A stretch of DNA of 11,790 nucleotides from Candidatus Gastranaerophilales bacterium. GTDB lineage: Bacteria; Cyanobacteriota; Vampirovibrionia; Gastranaerophilales; Gastranaerophilaceae. Within the stretch, counting starts at the first letter, position 1. The number at the start of each line of letters is the position of its first letter. Position numbers and translations under genes: made by a program. The stretch spans positions 1-11,790 of the forward strand of contig JAJQFK010000176.1 of NCBI GenBank assembly GCA_021201175.1, given 5' to 3'. Under the pieces are notes generated by a model. The model saw only the letters and a program-made list of their open reading frames with translations. It was not told where the DNA came from and did not search any database. This document shows, piece by piece, positions 6,163-11,790 of the stretch.

Positions 6163-8158
6163 TTATATTGCTGCCTTCTGCCAGTAAATTAAAATCCGAT
6201 TCTTTTAGTATTATAACACCCAAAGACACTGCTTTGTCAAATTTAGACCCCGGATTTTCTCCGGCAAGGACATAAGATGTTTTTTTGCTGACGCTTGAAG
6301 ATACTTTGCCCCCGAATTTTTTTATTTTTTCTTCAAAAACACTTCTTTGTGCTGAAAGAGTTCCTGTTATAACAAATGTCTTTCCTGCAAAGACATTTGA
6401 AATTTTTTGAAAAGAGCTGCCTTGCGGATTTACCCCGTATTCTTGCAGTTTATCCAGAACTTTTTTATTTTGCGGGTCTAAAAAATAATCAACAATACTT
6501 TTTGCGGCTTTTTCTCCGATGCCGTCTATTTCTGTAAAATCCTGAATTTTTGCATTTTTTATATCTTGCAAAGAAGGAAATTCATTTGCTATTAAATCTG
6601 CCGTTTCTTTGCCGATTAATTTAATACTTAAAGCAGTGAGAAATTTTGTCATTGAAGGGTTTTTAGAATTTTGGATTGCGCTGTACAGATTATCTGCAGA
6701 TTTTTCTTTTATTAAATCTAATTTCATAAAATCATCAGTTGTAAGTTTATATAAATCTGCAAAGTCACGAACCAAATCGGCATTATAAAGTTTTTCTACC
6801 AGAGAAGCTCCAATTCCGTCAATATCCATAGCCTCTTTAGATGCCCAATATTCAATTTTTCCCTTTATTTGTGCCGGACAGCCCGTAGTATTCGGGCAGT
6901 ATAAAGCGACTTCGCCTTCCGGTTTAACAAGTTCCCAACCGCAAGAAGGACAATACTTCGGTGTTTCATAAATCCCGCAGTCCTGATTTTCTTTTTTTCT
7001 TATTACCTTTGGTATAATTTCAGCGGCTTTTTTTATTAAAACGTCATTACCGGTATTAATTTGCAGACGTTGTATTTCATCAAAATTATGCAAACTTGCA
7101 CGTTTTACCGTTGAACCCGCTAATTGGACAGGCTCTAAAAGAGCAACCGGAGTAAGCGCACCGGTTTTACCAATACTTAATTCTATCCCGTTTAATTTCG
7201 TCCAGACTTCCTCCGGCGGAAATTTAAAAGCCGTAGCCCATTTCGGAGCTCGCGATGTAAATCCCAATTCATTTTGTTTATTCAAATCATTAATTTTTAC
7301 AACCATTCCGTCTGTTGCATAATTCAGCTTAAAACGCTCATTTTCCCAGTAAGCACATTGATTAATAACTTCATCTATTCCTTTAACAAGCGAATAATTT
7401 GGATTAACATTAAAACCGGATTCTTGCAAAAATTTGAGCGATTCTTCATGAGTTTTAAATAAACTTTTATCCTCCGCAATTGCAGTATATGCGAAAAAAT
7501 GTAAATCCCTTTGTGCCGTAATTTTTGAATCTAATTGTCTTAATGAACCGGCGGCGGCATTTCTCGGATTCGCAAACTCTTTAAGTCCTTTTTCAGAATT
7601 TTCTTTATTTAATCTTTCAAACGAGGATACCGGCATGTAGATTTCGCCGCGCACTTCAAGATTAACATTTTTAGATAATTTTTTCGGGATATCCGTGACC
7701 GATTTAATATTTTCGGTAATATTCTCACCTATAATTCCGTTCCCGCGGGTAGCTCCGATTTTAAGAACCCCATTTTCATAAGAAAGCGCACAGGATAGCC
7801 CGTCAATCTTCAATTCCGTAACCAGTTCCAAATCATACTTATCTGTAGATTCTTTTAAAACACGCTCGTACCACTTCCTTAAATCATCATAATTATTTGA
7901 ATTATCAAGACTGTATAATCTGTATTTATGTTTATATTCTTTAAATCCGGAAGAAATCCTATCCCCCACTTGCTGAGTGGGACTGTTTTTTGTGACTAAT
8001 TCAGGATATTCGCTTTCAAGTCTTTTTAATTCGCGAAATAACTCGTCATATTCATAGTCTTTAATTTTGGGGGAATCAAAAACATAATATGCTTCATTAT
8101 TTTCTCTTATTTGTTCCCTAAGCTGTTCAATACGTTCTTTAACTTGTATATAATCCAT
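6155..8158 (-). CDS. ligA: NAD+-dependent DNA ligase
   Basis: Seals single-strand nicks in replication and repair, using NAD+ as the AMP donor. At 667 residues it is full length. Domains in order: Ia NAD-binding domain (1 to about 65, with SPTQQVG at 59-65), adenylation domain with the AMP-accepting Lys117 in LKIDG, ATRGNG (137-142), the NPRNAAAGSLRQ stretch (198-209) and DGMVVKIN (283-290), an OB fold with KTGALTPVALLEPV (331-344), a four-Cys zinc finger (Cys403, 406, 421, 427), helix-hairpin-helix repeats including IDGIG (446-450) and IDGIGEKAA (544-552), and a C-terminal BRCT domain (588-667, FAGKTFVITGTL). An AAGG site precedes the ATG. It is the first gene of the minus-strand operon, divergent from the decarboxylase gene across 64 bp. 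Confidence 0.98.
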   Translation of the reverse strand: MDYIQVKERIEQLREQIRENNEAYYVFDSPKIKDYEYDELFRELKRLESEYPELVTKNSPTQQVGDRISSGFKEYKHKYRLYSLDNSNNYDDLRKWYERVLKESTDKYDLELVTELKIDGLSCALSYENGVLKIGATRGNGIIGENITENIKSVTDIPKKLSKNVNLEVRGEIYMPVSSFERLNKENSEKGLKEFANPRNAAAGSLRQLDSKITAQRDLHFFAYTAIAEDKSLFKTHEESLKFLQESGFNVNPNYSLVKGIDEVINQCAYWENERFKLNYATDGMVVKINDLNKQNELGFTSRAPKWATAFKFPPEEVWTKLNGIELSIGKTGALTPVALLEPVQLAGSTVKRASLHNFDEIQRLQINTGNDVLIKKAAEIIPKVIRKKENQDCGIYETPKYCPSCGWELVKPEGEVALYCPNTTGCPAQIKGKIEYWASKEAMDIDGIGASLVEKLYNADLVRDFADLYKLTTDDFMKLDLIKEKSADNLYSAIQNSKNPSMTKFLTALSIKLIGKETADLIANEFPSLQDIKNAKIQDFTEIDGIGEKAAKSIVDYFLDPQNKKVLDKLQEYGVNPQGSSFQKISNVFAGKTFVITGTLSAQRSVFEEKIKKFGGKVSSSVSKKTSYVLAGENPGSKFDKAVSLGVIILKESDFNLLAEGSNINE

Positions 8159-8222
8159 ATTACCTTCAAATAATTTAATAAAATGATAACGTTATATTAT
8201 TTCATTTTATAATAAAAAGAGT
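8159..8222. promoter_or_regulatory. Divergent intergenic region between ligA and the decarboxylase gene
   Basis: These 64 bases must contain the start signals for both flanking genes, because both start at its edges. It is almost entirely A/T and holds one perfect 10-bp palindrome, ATAACGTTAT (8186-8195), near its middle. TATAAT at 8208-8213 on the plus strand is a good -10, but its matching -35 is poor and it would leave a leader of only a few bases. I cannot assign either promoter with confidence. Confidence 0.35.
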
Positions 8223-9590
8223 ATGACTATAACTAATTTTATTAAAAAGTTCAGAAAAAGTAACAGAACACTATTTACAACTCCCTCTCACGCACAGGGG
8301 GCTTTTATTGCTCCGGAATCACTCAAAATGCTGGGCAGTAAGTTTTTTAAATGTGATTTTTCAGAGATAGAAGGGTTTGATAATCTGTCAGATCCAACCG
8401 GAATAATTAAAACATCAGAAGATAATATTGCCTCAATATACGGTGCAAAGGCTTCTTTCTTTCTTACAAACGGCTCTACTTCCGGAATTATCGCCGCAAT
8501 GTTCGCAGTCTTAAACAAAAACGATAAAGTACTCATTGCAAGAAATTGTCATAAGTCTATATATAATGGTTTAGTGCTGACAGGCGCCGTACCGGTATGG
8601 CTCATGCCAAATTATAATAAAGAATGGGGTATCTTTGAAAATATTAATCTTGATTATCTTGAAGAAATATTGTTCAGAAATAAAGATATTAAAGCGTTTA
8701 TTATGACAAACCCTGCATACGAAGGGTTCATGTCCGATGTATACAGAATATCGACCATTTGTAAAAAATATAATGTAATACTGATTGTCGATGAAGCCCA
8801 TGGCGCTTTATGGAACTTTAACAAACTTTTGGGAATTCCTTCTTTATATCAGGGCGCTGATATTGTTGTACAATCACTGCATAAAACAGCCGGCGCACTT
8901 AATCCGTGTGCACTTCTTCATATCGGATTAGAATCTAATATAAATAAAAAACGGGTTCAAAATGCTTTAAATCTTATTAATACAACATCTCCATCTTACC
9001 CTATGCTTGTAAATATAGAAAATACCGTCAATTTTCTTAATTCCAAAAAAGGAAAATCAAAACTTATTGACCTGACAAAAAACATAAACCGTTTAATCAG
9101 AACTCTTAAAGATATTCCCAATCTTGAAGTTTATTCTTATAATAACGATATTACAAAAATCCTTATTAAAGTAACCAATATGTCAGGTTTTGAATTATCT
9201 GATATTTTATTTAATAATTATGCAATAGAAGATGAACTTGCTAATGATAAATCAGTTTTGTTTTTAACCGGATTAGGAACAACAAAACAAAAGTTGAATA
9301 AATTGGAAAAAGCGCTTATCAATATTTGCGAAAATAATATTAAAATATCGGAAGAACAAAACGCAAAGCCTGTTTTTTCTCCGATAGAACCAAGAGTTAG
9401 GTATACACCTTCTCTTGTTTGGGGTAAACCTTCTAAAGATGTCGAATTAAAATATTCGCTTTCGCGTGTTTGTATGGAACTTATAGCCGATTATCCTCCG
9501 GGAATCCCCGTTTTAATTCCGGGTGAAGTTATAAAAAAAGAACATATTCAATATTTAAACAACAGACAGAAAATAAAAGTTCTTTTATAA
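8223..9590 (+). CDS. PLP-dependent Orn/Lys/Arg decarboxylase-family protein (probable arginine or lysine decarboxylase)
   Basis: A fold-type I PLP enzyme of the major Orn/Lys/Arg decarboxylase family, which removes the carboxyl group of a basic amino acid to give a diamine or agmatine for polyamine synthesis. Seen in its 455 residues: FLTNGSTSG (80-88), His110 that stacks on the cofactor, DEAHGAL (190-196) holding the cofactor Asp190 and His193, the PLP lysine Lys221 in QSLHKTAGAL, and the hallmark YPPGIPVLIPGE (424-435). It is in the short, wingless SpeA/YaaO size class, somewhat shorter than the usual 470-490. The N-terminal motif is TPSHAQG (20-26) where the family usually has PGHKxG. Substrate cannot be told from sequence alone. 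It stands alone on its strand, with only a weak GAG ribosome site. Confidence 0.85.
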   Translation: MTITNFIKKFRKSNRTLFTTPSHAQGAFIAPESLKMLGSKFFKCDFSEIEGFDNLSDPTGIIKTSEDNIASIYGAKASFFLTNGSTSGIIAAMFAVLNKNDKVLIARNCHKSIYNGLVLTGAVPVWLMPNYNKEWGIFENINLDYLEEILFRNKDIKAFIMTNPAYEGFMSDVYRISTICKKYNVILIVDEAHGALWNFNKLLGIPSLYQGADIVVQSLHKTAGALNPCALLHIGLESNINKKRVQNALNLINTTSPSYPMLVNIENTVNFLNSKKGKSKLIDLTKNINRLIRTLKDIPNLEVYSYNNDITKILIKVTNMSGFELSDILFNNYAIEDELANDKSVLFLTGLGTTKQKLNKLEKALINICENNIKISEEQNAKPVFSPIEPRVRYTPSLVWGKPSKDVELKYSLSRVCMELIADYPPGIPVLIPGEVIKKEHIQYLNNRQKIKVLL

Positions 9591-9617
9591 CTGATTTCAC
9601 ATGTTCAATCTGGTGTC

Positions 9618-9659
9618 GAGCGCATTTTTCAATGACCTTATTTGATTTGCTTTGCGCTC
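9618..9659. repeat. Inverted repeat, 7-bp perfect arms
   Basis: GAGCGCA (9618-9624) and TGCGCTC (9653-9659) are perfect reverse complements separated by 28 bases. A smaller partial pairing, TCAA (9629-9632) with TTGA (9642-9645 region), lies inside. It begins 28 nt after the decarboxylase stop codon. There is no T tract, so it is not a typical terminator. Confidence 0.55.
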
Positions 9660-9672
9660 AAACAACAACATC

Positions 9673-9704
9673 ATTGCTGTCCGCCAGTGGGCGGACGTGG
9701 CAAT
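9673..9704. repeat. Compound hairpin with ATTGC/GCAAT outer arms
   Basis: Inner arms GTCCGCC (9679-9685) and GGCGGAC (9690-9696) pair perfectly around AGTG. Outer arms ATTGC (9673-9677) and GCAAT (9700-9704) add five pairs across a small bulge. This form, ATTGC, a variable G+C-rich hairpin, then GTGGCAATCTC, matches a type of palindromic repeat that I recognise from many genomes, where its translation often gives spurious peptides ending in DVAIS. Confidence 0.65.
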
Positions 9705-9774
9705 CTCTTACTATATTTTGTCTGGTTTGCCGCGCTCTCTTGAAATCCCTTTGCGCTCACAGAGTAGCGCCTCC

Positions 9775-9787
9775 GGAGCTTTGCTCC
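9775..9787. repeat. Short perfect hairpin
   Basis: GGAGC (9775-9779) and GCTCC (9783-9787) pair around TTT. It is one unit of the hairpin-rich island and is followed by a small CGGG/CCCG hairpin at 9812-9824. Confidence 0.4.
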
Positions 9788-9861
9788 TGCCGGCTTCTTC
9801 TGTTCGCTTACCGGGTTTTACCCGTCCGGGATTTCGCTAACGTTCGCAAAGACGATTTCAG

Positions 9862-9906
9862 CCGTTTGGAATTTCGCGACACGGAACGCAAGCGAAATTT
9901 TTTCGG
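9862..9906 (+). terminator. Terminator-like hairpin with T tract at the end of the island
   Basis: AATTTCGC (9870-9877) and GCGAAATT (9892-9899) are perfect 8-bp arms around a 14-nt loop, and the stem runs straight into six Ts (9898-9903). CCG (9862-9864) and CGG (9904-9906) can extend the pairing. It could stop transcripts running rightwards through the island, about 280 nt after the decarboxylase stop, before the 9983 gene. It may equally be another repeat unit. Confidence 0.4.
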
Positions 9907-9911
9907 ACAAT

Positions 9912-9940
9912 TTTACAACTAAGTAGCAAAAAATTATTTT
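9912..9940 (+). promoter_or_regulatory. Possible promoter of the 152-aa orphan gene
   Basis: TTTACA (9912-9917) and TATTTT (9935-9940) are 17 bases apart. Start of transcription would be near 9947. AGGG (9973-9976) then serves as ribosome binding site, six bases before the ATG at 9983. The -10 is weak. Confidence 0.35.
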
Positions 9941-9982
9941 ACGGATGTTTATATTGTTGTAGTTATTAAGACAGGGAAAAAC

Positions 9983-10441
9983 ATGAAAATATCTCCGATA
10001 AATGAAACATTACATTCCAAATATAATAAAGCAGCAGCAGGATTTAACGGATTATGGGGCAGAACTAAAACCGCAACGGATATTGATGAAGGGCTTGGCG
10101 GAACAAGGGTAAGACAAATATCATACTATTATCCGTACTATGATGAATCGGAAGAAAATATAGAAAAAGTTGTAGAAAACAACAGTTATGCCAAAATCGA
10201 ACCAATTGGGAAAAGTGCAAGATATGTAACAAAAGAATGCAGGATTTGCAGAAAATTGCCGATTCCTGAAGAAGTCTATAATATTTATAAAAATTACAAA
10301 TCAACAGATGAAATGCCTAAGGTATTTAATGAAATAAATAACGAAATCAAAGATTTATTTATAAATAATGAACCAGGAGAACAAAAATCCGCATTAAACT
10401 TTGAAGTTGCAAAACGCATAATTACTGACGCCGAGTATTAA
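9983..10441 (+). CDS. Orphan protein of 152 residues, function unknown
   Basis: I do not recognise a domain. The protein is hydrophilic, without signal peptide or membrane segment. Visible points: an N-terminus MKISPIN followed by a Gly/Ala-containing stretch (AAAGFNGLWG, 17-26), a tyrosine-rich patch YYYPYYDE (48-55), one CxxC pair (Cys86, Cys89 in ECRICRKLP) and a charged helical C-terminus. A single CxxC is not enough to claim zinc binding. MKISPI-like starts are, in my recollection, frequent among uncharacterised Gastranaerophilales proteins. A proper ribosome site (AGGG, six bases upstream) supports translation. Its stop codon overlaps by 4 nt, tail to tail, with the end of the minus-strand XRE gene, so the two are not co-transcribed. 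Confidence 0.7.
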   Translation: MKISPINETLHSKYNKAAAGFNGLWGRTKTATDIDEGLGGTRVRQISYYYPYYDESEENIEKVVENNSYAKIEPIGKSARYVTKECRICRKLPIPEEVYNIYKNYKSTDEMPKVFNEINNEIKDLFINNEPGEQKSALNFEVAKRIITDAEY

Positions 10442-10665
10442 TCCTCAAAAATAAATAACTTATATAAATCAATATTTAATGCATTTGATATTTTTGTAAT
10501 AGTCTGTAATGACGGAGATTGTTCACCTCTTTCGACTATTCCCATTGTAGAACGAGCAAGTCCTGACATATCCGCAAGCCCTTCTTGAGATATATTTCTC
10601 TTTACGCGCTCTACACGAATATTCATGCCTACTTTTTTATCTATTTCGTCCACTTTTATAATCAT
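10438..10665 (-). CDS. XRE-family helix-turn-helix transcriptional regulator (second copy)
   Basis: With the start at 10665 the protein has 75 residues, nearly all of it one Cro/C1-type HTH domain: VGMNIRVERVKRNISQEGLA (12-31), LARSTMGIVERGEQSPSLQT (36-55) and ISNALNIDLYKLF (59-71). The ATG at 10695 would put the coding sequence over the -35 box of the divergent pilin promoter, and a minus-strand TATAAT lies between the two ATGs (10676-10681), so 10665 is preferred; the ATG at 10626 would cut into the first helix. No clear ribosome site is seen, and a near-leaderless message is possible. It is divergent from the second pilin-like gene, mirroring the pair at 1544-2651. Inference: autoregulator and regulator of that pilin gene. 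Confidence 0.8.
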   Translation of the reverse strand: MIIKVDEIDKKVGMNIRVERVKRNISQEGLADMSGLARSTMGIVERGEQSPSLQTITKISNALNIDLYKLFIFED

Positions 10666-10675
10666 AATGTCTATT

Positions 10676-10681
10676 ATTATA
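10676..10681 (-). promoter_or_regulatory. Candidate -10 box of the second XRE gene
   Basis: The minus strand reads TATAAT here, a perfect -10, 11 bases before the ATG at 10665. The position 17 bases upstream offers only TGTATT as a -35. The promoter would face the divergent pilin promoter back to back, allowing one repressor site to cover both. Confidence 0.35.
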
Positions 10682-10686
10682 AATAA

Positions 10687-10715
10687 TTGACACACAATAA
10701 TACACGTGTTATTAT
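10687..10715 (+). promoter_or_regulatory. Near-consensus promoter of the second pilin-like gene with a palindromic operator candidate in the spacer
   Basis: TTGACA (10687-10692) and TATTAT (10710-10715) are exactly 17 bases apart. The 8-bp perfect palindrome ACACGTGT (10702-10709) ends right against the -10 box, and AATAA (10696-10700) with TTATT (10709-10713) gives an overlapping inverted repeat. ATGTG (10714-10718) and CACAT (10726-10730) form another repeat around the expected start of transcription. This is what a repressor-controlled promoter would look like; the divergent XRE protein is the obvious candidate, by inference. Confidence 0.6.
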
Positions 10716-10746
10716 GTGCATGTTACACATTATAATGGTTGAATTT

Positions 10747-11499
10747 ATGAAAAAATATTACGGCTTTACTTTATCTGAAGTCTTAATAACGCTGATTATA
10801 ATCGGGATAGTTGCGGCAATTACTGTTCCTATGATTTATGCAAACTACCAGAAAGAAGCGCTAAGGTCAGCTTTTATGAGAACTTACAGCGATTTAAACA
10901 ATTTTGCGAAAAAATATTACTCTGACAATTCAATTAGTTTCAGCGAATACACCTCCCAAAACAAAAATAAGTACTCCCTTGTACTAAACAATATGATGTC
11001 ATATTTTAATCAAGGCGGCAGTGCATCAAATATGATATACAATACAAATGAAGAAGATTATGATTTAGATTACAGATTGAAACTGTTATCAGGAAAAGAA
11101 CTGGGGAAAGCTGTTACTACAAGCAACACTATTTGTGACAATTCCGAACAAAGAGCCGATTTATCCGGAAGATTATTTAGATTAAATGATTTTCCCGCCG
11201 CCAATATTAATGGACCAATAATCTGTGTTGACACTAATGGATTAAAAGGTCCTAATAAATACGGTTATGATTACTTTGTGTTCATTTTTACTGTTGATAA
11301 CAGAGTTATCCCTATGGGAATGTATCATGAAAAGAACACAACATCTACTAATTATGGTGGAAATATGTTTTATTCCGGTTCTGATTATTGCAGAAAAACA
11401 GGAACTACTTCAATTTCAAATGCGGCATGTGCATATTATGCGCTAAATAATAAAAGTCCTGATGATGAATCAAAATCCTATTGGAAAGATTTTATATAA
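10747..11499 (+). CDS. Type IV pilin-like / type II pseudopilin-like protein (second copy)
   Basis: With the ATG at 10747 the protein has 250 residues. MKKYYG precedes FTLSEVLITLIIIG, a textbook prepilin signal: cleavage after Gly6, Phe at +1, Glu11 at +5, hydrophobic helix to about residue 30. An in-frame ATG at 10687 would put 20 odd residues ahead and start inside the promoter, so it is rejected; 10735 is a less likely alternative. The globular part contains four cysteines (130, 160, 215, 228), the motif VDTNGLKGPNKYGYD (161-175) matching that of the first pilin-like protein, and a Tyr/Trp-rich C-terminus. Outside the N-terminus and that motif the two proteins differ, so this is not a recent duplicate. 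No secretion or pilus assembly genes are nearby. The ribosome site is weak. Confidence 0.85.
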   Translation: MKKYYGFTLSEVLITLIIIGIVAAITVPMIYANYQKEALRSAFMRTYSDLNNFAKKYYSDNSISFSEYTSQNKNKYSLVLNNMMSYFNQGGSASNMIYNTNEEDYDLDYRLKLLSGKELGKAVTTSNTICDNSEQRADLSGRLFRLNDFPAANINGPIICVDTNGLKGPNKYGYDYFVFIFTVDNRVIPMGMYHEKNTTSTNYGGNMFYSGSDYCRKTGTTSISNAACAYYALNNKSPDDESKSYWKDFI

Positions 11500-11790
11500 A
11501 AATTTAAATAAACAATATACAAAGACTCCCGCCTTGTTTTAAAATTATTCTTTTTTGCTGCTTATTATAATATTTTCGGTGCAAAATATTGCACGCTTGC
11601 CATTCTGTCGATTTTTCCACTCGGTCGGGTAACCGTGTCATTGCAAAGACATTTACATGTGTTAGGTATAAATATTCCACGTGCCTATAACGTAGTGAAT
11701 AATCAATGTTCGCGAAACAACAGCAAAGCGGGTGTTGTCTGAACGTAAGTGAGTTCACCCGCTCTGGTTGAGCGTTACAATTGATTAATG
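11500..11790. repeat. Non-coding, palindrome-containing end of the window
   Basis: I see no credible gene in this stretch. It begins A/T-rich, with a weak terminator-like CAAAG/CTTG hairpin followed by TTTT at 11520-11540. Then come GTGCAA (11579-11584) with TTGCAC (11589-11594) around AATA, and a mixed-composition segment with TCATTGCAAAGAC, reminiscent of the repeats near 9670. A large imperfect palindrome occupies 11700-11787. It may continue beyond the window. Confidence 0.5.
11700..11787. repeat. Large nested imperfect palindrome
   Basis: Four sets of arms nest around one centre. Outer: TAATCAAT (11700-11707) with ATTGATTA (11780-11787). Next: CGC (11711-11713) with GCG and CAACAG (11718-11723) with CTGGTTG (11764-11770). 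Then AGCGGGT (11727-11733) with ACCCGCT (11757-11763). Innermost: GAAC (11741-11744) with GTTC (11753-11756). The order is consistent throughout, so the whole 88 bp can fold as one long hairpin with bulges. A dispersed palindromic repeat or the end of a small non-autonomous element are the likeliest readings. Confidence 0.55.

Larger units (their letters stand above)
9591..9982. repeat. Non-coding, GC-richer island made of several inverted repeats
   Basis: No convincing gene lies in these 392 bases. By my count 9661-9840 is 96/180 G+C (53%), while the neighbouring gene is as low as 20% over 9121-9180. Inverted repeats follow one another: 9618-9659, 9673-9704, 9775-9787, 9812-9824 (CGGG/CCCG) and 9862-9906. 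The 11-mer CTTTGCGCTCA occurs twice in direct orientation, at 9650-9660 and 9749-9759, and part of it (GAGCGCA) once inverted at 9618-9624. The layout resembles dispersed intergenic palindromic repeats of the CATTGC...GCAATC type found in many bacterial genomes. A structured RNA is the main alternative. The last 75 bases return to A/T-rich DNA leading into the next gene. Confidence 0.6.

Noticed and set aside
9618..9906. CRISPR array or integron attC sites
   Set aside because: The hairpins differ from one another, there is no regularly spaced identical repeat, and no matching conserved core pair of attC type was found. No cas or integrase gene is nearby.
9632..9922. A 96-codon plus-strand open frame, and a second one at 9652-9840, in the GC-rich island
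   Set aside because: Both lie across the hairpins and lack ribosome sites. The peptide AVRQWADVAIS in the second is the translation of the palindromic repeat. They arise because the region is G+C-rich and so has few stops.
9983..10665. Toxin-antitoxin pair formed by the 152-aa orphan and the XRE protein
   Set aside because: The genes are convergent and so not co-transcribed, and the orphan has no toxin motif that I can recognise. XRE proteins here pair better with the divergent pilin genes.
10666..10695. ATG at 10695 as start of the second XRE gene
   Set aside because: It would overlap the divergent pilin -35 box and precede the gene's own TATAAT; the added residues are hydrophobic and not part of an HTH domain.
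10687..10746. Upstream ATG (10687) as start of the second pilin-like gene
   Set aside because: It would begin on the TTGACA box and add 20 residues ahead of the MKK prepilin leader; such leaders are short.
11504..11758. An 84-codon minus-strand open frame at the window end
   Set aside because: No ribosome site, no domain, unusual Cys/His/Tyr content, and it starts within the long palindrome. Best read as a chance frame in repeat DNA.

Overview
The window is a low-GC bacterial chromosome segment, roughly 25-35% G+C in most genes. The most likely source is a gut 'Candidatus Melainabacteria' genome, order Gastranaerophilales. That placement is inference. It rests on the A+T-rich composition, on two lone type IV pilin-like proteins with the FTLSEVLIT N-terminus, each divergent from a small XRE regulator, and on an orphan protein beginning MKISPIN; all three are familiar in that group. 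There is no rRNA, tRNA, phage, IS element or CRISPR array.

Layout. Bases 2-145 hold the possible tail of an upstream gene. fabF (231-1478, +) follows behind its own promoter. Next is the first regulator/pilin pair: an XRE protein (1544-1861, -) divergent from a pilin-like gene (1962-2651, +) with a near-consensus promoter between them. From 2655 to 8158 the minus strand carries five tightly packed genes, transcribed in the order ligA, a two-TM membrane protein, a secreted SIMPL-domain protein, a HisC-HAD fusion and hisB. Junctions are an 8-nt overlap, a 1-nt gap, an 8-nt gap and a 17-nt overlap, so this is almost certainly one operon. Divergent from ligA is a PLP-dependent Orn/Lys/Arg decarboxylase-family gene (8223-9590, +).

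Bases 9591-9982 are non-coding and hold a patch of distinctly higher G+C (53% by my count for 9661-9840) packed with inverted repeats; it looks like a cluster of dispersed palindromic repeats. A 152-aa orphan gene (9983-10441, +) follows, overlapping tail to tail by 4 nt with a second XRE regulator (10438-10665, -). That regulator is divergent from a second pilin-like gene (10747-11499, +), repeating the arrangement seen at 1544-2651. The window ends in another non-coding, palindrome-rich block (11500-11790).

How the genes work together. HisB, HisC and the HAD domain can be read as three consecutive histidine-biosynthesis steps: imidazoleglycerol phosphate to imidazole acetol phosphate, then histidinol phosphate, then histidinol. 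Here the presumed phosphatase is fused to the aminotransferase rather than to HisB. LigA seals DNA nicks, FabF elongates fatty acids and the decarboxylase probably makes a polyamine; these are housekeeping genes. The less expected content is the twice-repeated XRE/pilin unit, the HisC-HAD fusion inside a ligA operon, and the hairpin-rich intergenic island.
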